Position numbers and translations under genes: made by a program
The notes under the pieces: model-generated
What the model was told of the DNA's origin: nothing
Seen by the model: only the letters and a program-made list of their open reading frames with translations
Databases searched by the model: none
Part shown: positions 11,826 through 23,990 of the stretch, piece by piece
Layout of the letters: the number at the start of each line of letters is the position of its first letter
Position numbering within the stretch: position 1 is the first letter of the stretch
NCBI GenBank assembly: GCA_021307315.1
Contig: JAJSPD010000093.1
Location: 62,001-126,000 of the forward strand
Reading direction: 5' to 3'
Origin: Bisporella sp. PMI_857
Lineage: Eukaryota; Ascomycota; Leotiomycetes; Helotiales; Helotiaceae
DNA: 64,000 nucleotides

Positions 11826-12400
11826 GCTGATGATTGAATTTCAATGCGACAAGACTTCTGAAGTATGGAATTGGCGTTGACCTTTTTTTATTATTAAAAT
11901 GGTGGCCCAAAGGTAGGATTAAATAGAGAGCCAGCCTCGGCAAAATGCATGATGCTTGTGCTCAAGCACTTTCCAATCCCGGGTTCGCCTTGAAGCTTTT
12001 ACTCCGGCCGGATAAAGCCAAGGAAAGGGAGGAGAGAAAAGCTGGATTGCTACGGCCAAACCAGCTGCCTCATAGATAATCATCGTCATCACGCCTCTTC
12101 TATGATTTCATGTAGGTTCGGAAGATCCCATGTTAAGGTAGAATTCTCTCTCTTTCATATCCATCAATCCAATGGACACTGACCAATGATGAAGCTCTTT
12201 TTGCTGGAATGTGGCTCGTGCGAGATGATGCTACTGAGGTCAAAGCGAAGACACAAGGCACCCGCACCTTTTGATTCACAGCCTTGTCCGTGCAGGGGGT
12301 CGAGGCTGCCATATTCACTCCTCAAGGCTTGTCACATCGCAAGCTCTTCCATTCGTGAATAGGTGTAGCATCTTCTTGTAGCTATAGCTCTCAGCTCAGG
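11826..12400. promoter_or_regulatory. Divergent DPL1-MED1 promoter region
   Basis: The two start codons point away from each other across 575 bp with no coding content between. No clear TATA box is seen for either gene, as is common for housekeeping genes. Confidence 0.5.
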
Positions 12401-14254
12401 ATGGCTACGCCGACACCCGGCAAACATGCACAAGTCGCCGCGACGCCCCCCGTGTCAACGCCGTTCAGCAATCGTCCAGTTCCTTCCCCAGCCAAGCAGT
12501 TTAAGCAGTCGCCTGCCAATTCGAACACACTTTACGGGCACAACTTCCCAGTAGGATATGACAGCCCAAGCGCAGCTATGGCTCTGGGTATGGATGGGTT
12601 GGGCGGAGGCATGGGTATGAATATGGGTATGGTGATGGGCAGCCTAGGAGCACCAGTAGGGGAGGATGAGAAGAAGCGAAGGCTCGCTACCGTGCTTGAG
12701 ATTCTGAAAACAAGCAAAGGCCGGCTGAGTGAACTAAGTACGGAGAGATTGGCAAGACGCCTAGGCTTAGAGTGTCTATGGGAAGATAGTCCGAGCAGTT
12801 CAGGAGGCACCAGGACGTTAATCATCGCAGGAACGGCAATGGCTCTCGACATCGAGTTTGCCAATAACATCGTCAAGAAGGTTTCGCTCTCATTTCCTGA
12901 AGCCTCAGAAATCGTCACGAAACACAAGGACAAGGCCGAAAATATACTTCTGAGGGATCTCGAATTCCAGTCCGGGGAAAGTTCGTTGACGAAATTACTG
13001 GATCGCTTTGCGGCAAACTTGGAGAGGCTGGCACAGTTGGACAAATTGAGTGTTATTCCTGGACTTAACTGCCACGAAGCCATTGCTGGGATCTATGAGA
13101 GTCTGGAGAAACTGCACGGATGGGAAACTACGAGGTTGGCTGAGCATAACGATATGGCCGGCAAAACTCGAGAATATATTGAGCGAGCTGCGACGTGTAC
13201 CAAAAGCGGGACACCCGTTATGCATGCAGGAGATAGGATAGGGCTGAGTCTCGATTATTGGGAGGAAAGGCGGCGTATTCGGACGAAGGCGATAAAGGAC
13301 GAGGAGCAGAAAATCTGGTCCCTAACGATAGAATGTGCGCCAATGCTGGAGCTGGTGTACACCCCAATCCGTGTGTCTGATAAGTGGATATCATCAGATA
13401 TAAAGAAGGATAATCCGAATCCAGAAGATTTTCTCAGTATGGTGGGAACAAATGATCTTGTGCTGGATTGGCTTGAGCCAGAAGCGACTTTTCTTCCATC
13501 GGCCGATCCTTCGAGTTCAAAGTTTACAGAAGTCATGTTCGTTGCCAAATTCAATCCACCCCTCGTCGTTCCATATAATCTAGCAATGACGTTACATAAC
13601 TCTACGAATTCTAGCATAGAACCCTACGAAATGAGCTTCTTTGATGAGTTACTATTCCCAAAGAGGCCAGATGAGAAACAGGAAGTAGGAGAGAGTCGAA
13701 AAATTAAAAACCGCATTGTGGTGCATGTTTTCAGCAAAAACGGAGACTCATTCACGAAGATCTCTAGCAACATTTTACACATCGAGAAAAAGGACTATGG
13801 TCGCACCATGGCTTTCATTCCATTTTCTCATCCACGACATCTTGTCGAAATGCTCCCTCACCTGCGACAATATGCATTTCTCTCGACAATTCTTCGCAAG
13901 AGCTTTACACCTGATTCCAAGCTTCCTACTATAGAAGCAAGCAAATCGCTCGCAATGAACAAAAAAGAACGGTTCGCTGAGTTTTTAGCACAGAATACCA
14001 CAGTGAAAAAGAAGCACGATCTAAGTGTTACTCTCACTACACAGCCAGTTCCAACATTACAGCTTGCGTTCCAACTGAAAGAAAAGCCAGCCAACGTGAC
14101 GTTTCAGATCGGAGTCAATGGCGTTGTCGAAGTACTGAGCCAAGATATACTTGGTGACAGCAGCCAAATGAAAGCAGCGGATTTAGGACGGATGCTTGAG
14201 ATCACGGAGGATTTGGGAGTATGGATGGAGTTTGTCACACAAAAAATAGGATAA
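12401..14254 (+). CDS. MED1: Mediator subunit 1
   Basis: A single 617-residue exon. The first 90 residues are low-complexity (Pro/Thr/Ser, then a Gly-Met run GGGMGMNMGMVMG), as in many fungal Mediator subunits. From about residue 90 the fungal Med1 domain starts with a helical segment (EDEKKRRLATVLEILKTSKG), then the RLGLE.LWED block, the hydrophobic GTAMALDIEF stretch and several amphipathic helices, and it ends with DLGVWMEFV near the C-terminus. It is a nuclear part of the Mediator middle module linking activators to RNA polymerase II. There is no intron. The start is the first in-frame ATG after the DPL1-MED1 spacer. Identification rests on overall pattern rather than on a catalytic motif. 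Confidence 0.8.
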   Translation: MATPTPGKHAQVAATPPVSTPFSNRPVPSPAKQFKQSPANSNTLYGHNFPVGYDSPSAAMALGMDGLGGGMGMNMGMVMGSLGAPVGEDEKKRRLATVLEILKTSKGRLSELSTERLARRLGLECLWEDSPSSSGGTRTLIIAGTAMALDIEFANNIVKKVSLSFPEASEIVTKHKDKAENILLRDLEFQSGESSLTKLLDRFAANLERLAQLDKLSVIPGLNCHEAIAGIYESLEKLHGWETTRLAEHNDMAGKTREYIERAATCTKSGTPVMHAGDRIGLSLDYWEERRRIRTKAIKDEEQKIWSLTIECAPMLELVYTPIRVSDKWISSDIKKDNPNPEDFLSMVGTNDLVLDWLEPEATFLPSADPSSSKFTEVMFVAKFNPPLVVPYNLAMTLHNSTNSSIEPYEMSFFDELLFPKRPDEKQEVGESRKIKNRIVVHVFSKNGDSFTKISSNILHIEKKDYGRTMAFIPFSHPRHLVEMLPHLRQYAFLSTILRKSFTPDSKLPTIEASKSLAMNKKERFAEFLAQNTTVKKKHDLSVTLTTQPVPTLQLAFQLKEKPANVTFQIGVNGVVEVLSQDILGDSSQMKAADLGRMLEITEDLGVWMEFVTQKIG

Positions 14255-14982
14255 ATACCCACACAAGGTGTTGCGGAGATCTATGCGGCTCAAAGGAACC
14301 AACAAATCATAGAAATGTGCCATGTCAGTGTTGTCCTTTCCTAGCCTTTGGATCCAGCAATTGGACTTGAACTGTATTACTTATTGAACATGCAGAAATA
14401 CAGAATTTAACATTATCTTTCAGATGAAGGATCTTTTACGCTCAATGAGATTCATAGCAACATCATGCCAGTAAATCTGCCCTGAGTAGCTACTAACCAT
14501 TCCCCGTGCATGCTCTAGATTCGCATCTATCCACTGTCACCTACATATTTATAGAGGCGCAGTGGGTAGTCTTGAATTTATCTGGCGGCTACATGTTCTC
14601 ACCAAATTTAAGATATCGGAAGGCGCGGAATTACTGCTAAATCAAACAGAAGCGAATAAAGTGTTATTAGAAACTGTTTAGGCCCGCGTCATTGTGGTAC
14701 GAAGCACGTTCTCAGTGTAGCAAGGATATTGAAACATAACAAGGTCAGAGATCGGTGCACGAACTTATTCATACCGTAAAAGAATCTCGGGTTTCTGAGA
14801 GGAGATAAATCACCTCACCTCCCACTTCTCAATCCTTCCTATGCCGCACGTGATAATTGCGAATCATTGAGAAATATGGCGAATTGCTCATCTAACATTA
14901 CCCTCAAGGCGAGAGCTTTCACAAATCTCTATTTCCCTATATTTTTCATTTTATTAGTTGTTGTTTATTGATAAGAACAGCC
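14255..14982. other. Intergenic, MED1 3' end to FMO promoter
   Basis: AT-rich, with no coding signal or RNA gene seen. Confidence 0.5.
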
Positions 14983-16891
14983 ATGGCAGAAGAGAGCAAA
15001 GTTAGATCGGTTGCCATAATCGGTGCTGGTTCTTCAGGTGAGTTACCCGCTTGCTTCCAATCAGCCGCTTACTAATTGGATACAGGAGCCATAACAGCAG
15101 CGGCTCTGGATGCGGAGGGATACTTTGAGAGAATTCGAGTTTTTGAGCGACGAGAAACTGCTGGCGGAACATGGTAAGTACCACTAGCCGATTTGCACAT
15201 TCAAAACATCACCTGACCCGCCATCAGGATATATGACCCAGCACCGTTTAATCTTACTCTACACCCAGGACAGATTCCACCACAAACAGATCCTCCCCTT
15301 CATATTCCCGATGGCCTCCCTAAAATCACCTCGCCGTCTACGCAAGAGCGTTTCGCTAAGACGCCAATATATGCCAACCTAACGTGAGTCTGCTTTTCTA
15401 TGGCCAGCCCCTTCTACAGCCCAACTCTTTGCTCATCAAAGCTGCAGGACCAATGTGCCTTCTATCGCTATGGCGTTCTCTGATATAGAATTTGCCTATG
15501 GACCGTTTGTTCCACACAATATTCCTCGCCAGTATATTGAAGGGTACTTCTCGGCACACAAGCTTGACAATTCATCTAATCTTGTTCTGAATACCACAGT
15601 GGAAGATGTTTCTCTTATTACTTCCTCAAAGAAAGGTCATGAACGCTGGAAACTTACCCTTCGGAAATATGATGCCGTCCAACAACATGACGAATGGTGG
15701 GAGGAGATTTTCGATGCTGTGGTGTTAGCCAATGGGCACTACGCCGTCCCCTTTGTAAGAGTTCCTGACACCTTACACCAGAACATGTACAGCTGACAAA
15801 CCTAGGTTCCCAAAGTCAAGGGTCTGGACGAGTACCTTGAAAAGTTTCCGGGTAAGGTAGTCCACTCAAAGACATACCGCAGCCCCGTAATATACAATAA
15901 CAAGAAAGTCCTTGTGATAGGAAACTCCGCCTCGGGTCGTGACCTTACCGAAGATCTCAAGGCAACAGCTCACCTTCCTATTTACCAATCCCGTCGTTCA
16001 CGATCTCGCTGGGATGGCGATACCCCTCCGCCAGAAATAGAATGGAAGCCCATCATCGCTGAGTTCCACTCCAACGGAACGATTGAGTTCGAGGATGGTA
16101 CCTCTTTGTTACACGACGAGGTTGATGTTGTGATCTATGCCACGGGCTATCTCCCTTCTTACCCATTCTGGAATAGCAAGAACAATGAAGGCATCTTGTA
16201 TGACTACGAGAAGAAAAGATTAGAGGGCTCGTACCTCCACACTTTCTTCCCTAAATATCCTACTCTTGCACAAGTTGGGCTGCAGCGTTCGCTAAGCTTT
16301 CGATCATTTGAGTATCAGGCTATCGCAATCGCACGTGTGTGGGCTGGGAAGAGTGTCAAGGGGTTACCATCAAAGGAGGCACAAATTGAATGGCAAGAGA
16401 AGAGAGATGCAGAGAAGAGGGAGAAGTTTCATGATGTCCCGTGGGAGAACGGTGAGGTCAAAGTAAGCCAATCCTGTCCCCAAATTGTCAATGTGATCTG
16501 TGAGAGCCTGAGGCTGAAGAGCCGAATGAGGGCCGAGACAATGCATTTGGTTTGCGCGGCCTCAGCTCTGGAGATATGCTTCCGTGCTCCTGGCTTGTGG
16601 TTTTAAAACCAATAATTACAGGGCTAACTCTCTGATTAGGAATGGTTGGGCGAGCTGTATGCTATTGCGGGGCTGGGAGATTTGTTGGGGAAGGGCAGGA
16701 ATCCGCCGAGACTAACGCCAGAACTCATCTGGGCGATTGAGAATCGGAAAAAGTATCCGGAGCCGGGAAACGAGGAGTCGGATAAAGTTGAGGCTGGTAA
16801 GGAAACATCCAACGGTGAAGAGAGCGAGAAGGAGTGGGTGATAGTGCGGAGATCCGATGCGAAGAAGAAGGATTTGCTTCATTTTATCTAG
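14983..16891 (+). CDS. Flavin-containing monooxygenase
   Basis: Six exons, 14983-15037, 15086-15173, 15228-15383, 15448-15754, 15806-16462 and 16640-16891, give 504 residues; every join keeps phase. The FAD-binding Rossmann motif GAGSSG is at 14-19, the FMO-type FAYGPFVP segment follows, the NADPH motif GNSASG is at 241-246 and the FMO/Baeyer-Villiger ATGY motif is at 314-317. The enzyme should oxygenate a soft nucleophile (N or S) or a small metabolite using NADPH and O2; the substrate is unknown. There is no signal or membrane anchor, so it is probably cytosolic. No biosynthetic neighbours point to a gene cluster. The last intron (177 bp) is longer than the others, and its retention would replace the last 84 codons with a 47-residue tail. 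The gene is convergent with the RGS protein downstream. Confidence 0.9.
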
Positions 16892-17148
16892 TCGATGCTA
16901 CCCAAGCTTGTTCCATATGAATCAAGACGCTGTACTTAAAGACAGATTACTCTAATAGATACACATCTAGCCTCTCATAAGACACACCGCTACAATTTTT
17001 CCCTATGCCAACTGAATCAATTTCAAGTCAAAAATCCCCGGGTATTTGAACGCCCAACCACAAACTTAACAAATGAAATAGGTGTAGGGCTCTTAGGCAG
17101 TATGTAACACCATGTATACAGCGCCAGCACTGGAGAATCCGCAAAGAG

Positions 17149-18605
17149 TTATCGAAGTGGCGCCCAAATTGGCAAGGCCAGGAAAAATATCTCCATCATC
17201 GTGGCGAAAAGTACCCCCCCAAGACAGCTCTGTAGCACAATCTTCCTCTGCAAGTACCTTAAGTTATCATCCTTGACTTTAACCTTCCGATCAAAGATCA
17301 TCAATTTCGAAAAGAAACGCAGCAGTTTATTTTTCTTCTTAGCTATTGTAGACGCGTCATCGTCGAAATGCTCCCATGGCAATCGCTGTCGACGACTGAA
17401 TAATAAAAGGAAGAAACATGAGCCTCGCATGCCCGAGAGGATGAGGCCGACGCCGATCGTCCACATAGGCCAGAGGCCTAGCGCCCTCCAGCGGTTGCAA
17501 TGGTGGATAGACGGTGATGCGAAGGCGAGGAGAAGCATGGCGAGAACGCCGGTGACGGTGAGTACGATGCCTAGTCCTGTCGCCATACACAGAGTTTCAA
17601 ACGTGCCATTCCCGACGCCTAATCGCAAGAAGTTGCGATGACTGCAGTTTTTCAGCAGCATGTAGACATGGTCCGCGACAGGTTTGAGATTCGCTGCGGA
17701 CGTCGAGGTCGATATGTCTTCGAGGACTTTCTGGCGCATGGTTGAGGGGATGTTGAGTTCTTTGGGTGCGCCAGGGATGAGGAAGAGGCATTTTATTGTA
17801 TCAAGCTCTGTGCGGCGGGCTTGTTCGTTGTCAGAGACCAGCTCAGATAAGTTGAGGACTGCTACTTCAACGCCGGCGCTGTCTTCGTCGTCGGGACAGG
17901 ACTTGGAACGCTTGTCTTTCCGTGGAGCGCAATGCTTGGCGCAACCTTGGTCGACAAGAGATGAGATTTGGGCATACATATCGGCTGCGACATTGAGTAA
18001 GTGAATGCAAATTATAGAGGTTCATGGAAATATACCATGTTGGAAGTTGAGGTTCTCCTGGCTTTCCGTGACAGAGATATTGAAGGACTTGTCATCGCGT
18101 TCTACTACAGAGGATTTGTCCGATGGAAAGCCAAAATCGTGGCTCTGTGATGATTTGCTTTGAGGACGAGAGATATTGCCAGTGAGTCGCCCAGCTTCAA
18201 AATTCTTAAACCTATTTAGCAATACTGTAAGAAGCTTTTCGTATCAAGCAAGATAGAATGGCAAGGCGCACCAGACAAAAAACTCCAGGTTCTCAGCAGA
18301 GTGCTCAATGTGCTTTAAGTACATGTGAAAATCATAGAGTGACATAGGGCTGCCTGTATGGAAAGTCAGAGGCCATGGCAAGCGACCAATATGCGCTTCG
18401 TTTAGGACATACAAGTCTGGTTTTTCAAGATCTTCTCTAGGTTGAGCTTCGATGGAATATCACGGCTCGCTCTTGAATCGATACTGGCTCGAGGGCTACT
18501 CGAGTTGGGTGTCTGTGGGCGAGCCTTCTTATCTGCGAATTCTTTGAATTCGACGTAGTTTGGCTTCTTATACCATGACAGCCAATCTGGATAGTGAAGT
18601 GGCAT
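17149..18605 (-). CDS. RGS-domain membrane protein, RAX1-like
   Basis: Exons 18413-18605, 18272-18353, 18036-18211 and 17149-17984 give 428 residues. The RGS half contains SPMSLYDFHMYLKHIEHSAENLEF, read across two short exons, and ends with GAPKELNIPSTMRQKVLE and a HVYMLLKNC helix. Three hydrophobic membrane segments follow (about residues 270-300, 310-335 and 400-425), the last near the C-terminus. RGS plus C-terminal membrane spans is the Rax1 layout; yeast Rax1 marks bud sites, and filamentous relatives affect polarity, stress and conidiation. The frame stays open about 80 bases above the chosen ATG, back to a TAG near 18688, so an upstream exon or another start is possible. The donor of the second intron (GTGCGC) is weak, but its phase and the FVWFKNFE product are convincing. 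Confidence 0.75.
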
Positions 18606-21600
18606 TTTGAAGTGTTTGTAAGGCAACACGGAGGGTGGAATGACTTCGAGTGCAAAGAAACTCGAGAACCCGACAAATAAACGAGCCTAAGAGGACGGTG
18701 TGAAAGAGCATTTGCTTATAAGTCTACCCACTGTCCACACACCTCACGGCAGGAGACTTTACCTTTTCAATTTTTGGGCTCGGGTGATTTCCACCGGCAC
18801 TCAGGTTGCCAGATCGAACCTAGGATCTCCTTGACCAACCCCCTAGAGAAGCTTGGGCATGCATCGGATGGAGCGTGCACTCGACTGTACCAATGATACG
18901 GCTACATAATGGTGATACGAGCAATTCTGGGACGTTGATTTCGGCCTATTTCCACGTGGGAAGTGCCACTTTCCACTATACCAGAACGTGTGAATTTGAT
19001 GGTGCTTGGAATAACTCAGGCGCGGCATCTCATTGCACGGCCGATCAGATCTACGCCAAGTAAGTGGGGGAAGAGGGTGTGTGGTCCGTGCAAACCAAAG
19101 TAGATACAGCTGGGAAAACACAAGTTCTCGGCCCATGTAGCTTGAGTTGTACAAGCACAAAACGCCAATCCAATAGTACCAGCCGAAATCCTCTTACCAC
19201 AACAAATACATTCAGGAACAGAACGAGGCGAGTAATGAAAGTGCAGTGGCTTGATAAGGATCTGCTAAGTCCAACTTAGGAGGGCATGATTTCCTCCCTA
19301 TTATTGGCTCGTGTCTCGGACGAACTCCAAGTGATCATGTCCCGAACACCCTCGCGTCAATGCGTACCTGTACGCTCAGGGCCATACCGTCTGGCACGAG
19401 ACAACCTGACCACCGTGCCCTCGCAAAACGGCATGCCGTTCTTGATTCACTCTTGGACCAAGAGATCATCAATCCGTCACAGACCTCGTGTTATTTGGAT
19501 TGCCTCAATGCCACTCCTTCAAGCCGAGAAGTAATACTATAGAAAAACGTCACCAGGATATAAGAGCAGAAGGGAATCGACGGCGACCTGAATCATGTAG
19601 TGTAAAGAGTGGCGAGAACTAATACGCCAGGGGCGGACACAAAAGAAATTCCAGAGCTGCGGTTGAAAAATTAAGCGAAACGCTAAGCCGAACAAGAACA
19701 ATCTCGAACCCCCTGAGAAGTTCTAGAGTGTGAAGAAAAGAGCCAAAGCCCGATATTTCTAAGTATCTTCCAATCCATATTTTAGACTTCTGGGAGTGTC
19801 CTCCCACATCCGTATTCCCGCGAATCACCCACTGAATCATTGTTCTCTCTCTGGAGATGGCAATATTAAGCCAGCCTCTCTGCGCCTCGACCACGGGATG
19901 TGCGACCAACGGGGTTTGAAAATATGGCTCATGCTTTCTTCTCCCGCCATCCTCCTCGTCTTTATTTAAATTTCCATTGGCGCTGTGGCAGGAACTCAAA
20001 AACACGTGTGGAATTGATAGTTTAAAAGTATAATACCATCGCAGCATGAATGATGTTTTCTGGCTACTCCCTTCTCCCACTACTAAAGTTAGACACTGGA
20101 AATTGTCGTCACATGATACTAACTTCATATGGATTGATAAACGTATCACCAGTGTTTTCTTATCTCTGTACAGTCATCTGCGATATTGTTGCATCCATAA
20201 TGAAGAAGGAACATCTCCATGATTACTACAGTGAAAATAGAATTACTGAGGGAAACAAGGTGGAAGTCGTAGACGATAATAGCCTTGAGATTGCGGTATG
20301 TACGAGTTTAATCACTTATATCCATTTAACATTATCTTTAGTTCACCAACATGGCCATTCGGTTGTTGGTCTGAAAGGGAAGGGACAGCCAACTCGAAGA
20401 AAATAGAGTAAATAACTTACAATATACAATTCTACTTATTGACGAATCAGAAGAAAAGCCGGCGTTTTCGTCTTTAGTTCGAGCGCGCACAAAGAAAATT
20501 GTTTAGAACTACTATTTTGCATGGTTTCACTTGGATTCCTTAAATGACAAGACGAAGTGGCCCGCTTTTCAAATGCGAGAAGGGTGATCTGAATCAGAAT
20601 TGTTTTTCATAGGTGGCCCATCAGAACAAGCATAGCCTCCTTATAAAGAATGCCATTATTTTCCTAGCCTACGATCTTGACGGTTGCATTAGTACTCTCG
20701 CGGCCTGGCATTCTTTGGAGCAGCCCCCTTTCCCATGGTATATGCAGGCTTCTTGCCAAGATGGGTAACATGGAGCTGCTTGGATGTGGCGGCGGGACAA
20801 TCTCAATTATCATTATTACGGTTGATGATGCACAGTTTTATTATATAGTTAATTCTATTTTAAATTGGACCCGAGATGGCTTAGGAGAATTAAATTACAA
20901 CTCCATCGAGGAAACTTTGCATGGGCAGACGGGTTACTAAGAAGGCTAATCAAGGAGTATCAGGGTAAGGCTGAGACTCGCTGTGCCGCTATTAATAAAT
21001 ATATCGGAGCTTCAAAAAGAACCGACGCTGTTATCCTCAAGCCACCTTGCAAAACAAACTCCCGAATATAATAGCCTACGTCGTCAGTGCGTCCAATGCT
21101 GCCCCACTCACATGCCGACGTCGATCTATTCACCACGAATTGCGGCGCCTTCGTTCTACAGGCGGGAAGCTATCAACGGCTGTACAGATCATCCAGACTA
21201 TGACTTCGCATTTATCTTCGCGACGCTATAAGTTCCAACGATGTGGTGGTATGTGGACCGCAGTCAAGCCAAGGCAGCCAAAGAAGGCCCTGACTACAAT
21301 CGTTGATGTTGTTAGAAGACCAAATCTTGGTACAGTCGAGGTTCTAATTGCAAATTTATCCACTATGCATTGTTAAGTCCTCTACAAGAGAACCAAACAC
21401 CCTTGGTTTCTGTGCTATTTTTACTACACCGACAATACTCTGCTACAAGAAGAAGAATTGCAAGTTGGTCTATAGAACAGAATTCCGAGAGTATTTCAAT
21501 TTCCAGCAACATTGAAAACTAGAAAGCCATTGATGGCCAGAGGAACGCAACTTAGCTGAGGATGTGGTTGAAAAGGCAGTGGATACTTGTGGAGACATAG

Positions 21601-23521
21601 TCTCTTCTTAAGTAACATATTCGCTCTTTTATTATTTGACTGTTTAGGACATAGCTAGGTTACAAGTCTAATGTGCTTATAATTCACGATCTTCAACTTA
21701 ATGATCCTCGGCTTGCTCACTCCATATCTGTACACCTAGTTTTCATAGTATCAAGCCTTCTCAAGCCGTAGAAATCAACTCCCAAGTCCTGCTTGCAAGA
21801 GGAAGAAAGCAAGGCACCCTTCACTTATTCCGGCCCACAACAACGTCATTGTTCCAGATTCATCCATACAATGAGTTTTGAATATAGCAATGATTTACAG
21901 AGCCACTTCCGGTTCTGTACAGTCTTATTGTTATCCTGAATCATGTCTATCATATTGGTACGGATAATTCTTTGCTTGTCAAACTCCAAAATGGTCCCAC
22001 CGCCGCCTTTATTTGAGTTTTGTTCGCGACGAAATTGTCATCGTGTTTAGTATGTTAATTTGCTCTGTCACTATTTGGCCAACCTTTATTCACATCTATG
22101 TTAGCAGGCTGTTTGTCTTTGCCGCAATATGTTTCGCCTTGGAGCTTAGATCTTCCTTAAATTGTTGAGGCTATGTTTGTTTCGCTTCATCGCGATCTGC
22201 GTTGTCACCATCTAGCCAAATCTGACTCAGTTTCTCCAAATCAACCTGCGGTTGGTCTTCGCCTTTGTATTCCTTCATCTCAAAGCTTTTTTGTTATCCA
22301 GTGAAGCATGGAGTCTTGTAGCCGATCGGTGTTCTTGGTGAAGAAATTTACGAATCAAGCGGTGGTAAAAAGTTTAGAATTTCTGTGCTTTCTACACAAA
22401 AGGCTATATATACCGGTCGTGCTTACCGAAACATAACCTGCATCTTTGTGGCAAATAGATTCTGAAACGCCGCTTCCTGCACTCACTTTAGCCTCAGAAG
22501 ACTTGCGGAACCGATCACTTTCTCTCGCCAACAGAATTTATCTTTGGTAGTCTTTTAAGAAAGCATATCGCCACTATGGTTAATAAATTTACACAGAACC
22601 CATTAAGTCCGAACGACTGACAGGGTACATTTGTGCTTTACTCCCCACGTCCAAAGGTTTAAACGCTCCACTGTACACTATTAAGCCACCGAACTGTGTA
22701 TTTTGACAAAGCTGTAGTGTGTTCCACATCTTCTTTATGGACCTCCCATTCGTGCAGATTTCTACTGGTACATGAAATATATTTGGCAAATACTAAGCAG
22801 AAACTAGAGAAACCTTCTTCTAGTAGAATTTTGCTACTAGATTTCTGTTAGTAAATTTCTACCCGCAGGGCTATACTATACTTAGCAAAGCCAAAAGGGA
22901 ATTGAGAAATTTTCTCCTAGAAAATATATACTAGTAAAACTTTATTAGCATGAGCAGAATTCATTAAAGCAGACATATAAAGGTGCAGCAGGCTTAATCG
23001 GCGATCGAGGCCGAACCAGATGCTCTCGCTCCGGCTAGACCGATGACACTACTGCTGAAAGCAAGAAGGCTGGTTAAAGCGTTGGTTGGCTGAGGTAGTC
23101 GATGGCAGTGGGGCACAATTCTTGCTTAGCAGGAACATCAACGAAAACAAACAGGAAGGATTGATACCTAGCAATGTGGCTGTAAAAAACGACTTTAGGC
23201 CAATCAAATGTACTATTGTACGGCCGAGAGGTAGCCAGTCACATCTGATCCAACAAGTAGTTTAATGGTGTGGTAATATCATATAAGAGTATTCAAGACA
23301 TTTTGAAATTTAAACTGTTAAAAATTTGAAATACATGTCTGAAACAGAACCACCCAAGATATACATCGCTTAAACACTGATCTGCTTACCTCCTTTCACT
23401 TTGATTTATTACGAGAGCAACTCCTTCACAATGGCTCACGCTACAGGTTTTGTATGTCAGGGACATGGGGACTTTGACTTGCGGTCCTCAGAGAATAGTA
23501 GCCTAGGATTCAAATAGCTAG
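18606..23521. other. Gene-poor stretch with possible decayed coding
   Basis: Several frames of 60-176 codons occur on both strands (for example 19619-20149 minus and 21047-21376 plus), but none shows a signal peptide, domain motif or sensible exon chain. On the minus strand at 21.9-22.4 kb a charged, protein-like frame is interrupted by TAG and TAA codons and probably changes frame. I read the whole stretch as old, degraded sequence. Confidence 0.4.
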
Positions 23522-23990
23522 GAGATTTGGAGTGATCTCCCCTGGTTCGAAGAGGACTTTCGTATTGCTTGGGCAGATGAAAAAATGTCTATTGATCAAC
23601 GCAGCAACCTAGCATCCTTCATGGCGCGCCTCGCTGCTGTGGGTGTAGAAGGGAATTCTTTCACCGGGGCTACGCTTACACTCTTTCGCAATGCTCTCAA
23701 GACAACAGACTCAGAAACTCAGGACAAGCAAGAGCCTTCAACCTATATTACCTCTTACCCGTTGTTGCCGCTTGGCTCTTTTATAGCTCTCACAAGCTCC
23801 GACTTCTCGCTTTAAAGTCTGTGAAGAACTTCAGATCTGAGCATGCAGCTTTGGACATTTGACGATAAAGGCTGGTGTTGTTAACGAGGGGTTTAGCGTC
23901 TCAAGAGTGGAGTTCTGGACGAAGAAAATTGTGGAAATGGGTCAAAGAAAGGATCCTGGGAGTCGAAATGCTCCTGGGATAGCCCGTTGA
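23522..23990 (+). pseudogene. DUF3632-family relic
   Basis: Three protein pieces in three different frames line up, in order, with the fungal DUF3632 family. Piece one (23522-23700) reads WFEEDFRIAWADEKMS, then RSNLASFMARLAAVGVEG and TLTLFRNAL. Piece two (about 23734-23815) reads LLPVVAAWLFYSSHKL. Piece three (about 23859-23990) reads KAGVVNEGFSVSRVEFW and ends at TGA. No GT donor lies between pieces one and two, so a frameshift rather than an intron separates them. An acceptor-like AGCTAG stands just before piece one, so earlier exons are lost or unrecognised. The family is of unknown function. The assignment rests on remembered consensus (the SFxARL and GFSVxRWxFW blocks). Confidence 0.5.

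Noticed and set aside
12601..12660. Gly-Met repeat in MED1 as a possible prion-like or frameshift artefact
   Set aside because: The frame is continuous on both sides, and low-complexity N-termini are common in fungal Mediator subunits.
18780..18850. tRNA- or SINE-like B box (GGTTCGATC) on the minus strand
   Set aside because: The T-arm does not pair, no acceptor stem or proper A-box spacing is found, and a 7-base B-box match is expected several times by chance in 64 kb.
22801..22960. Short inverted repeats such as CTAGTAG...CTACTAG suggesting a MITE
   Set aside because: Arms of only 7 bp in AT-rich sequence, with no second copy and no target-site duplication.
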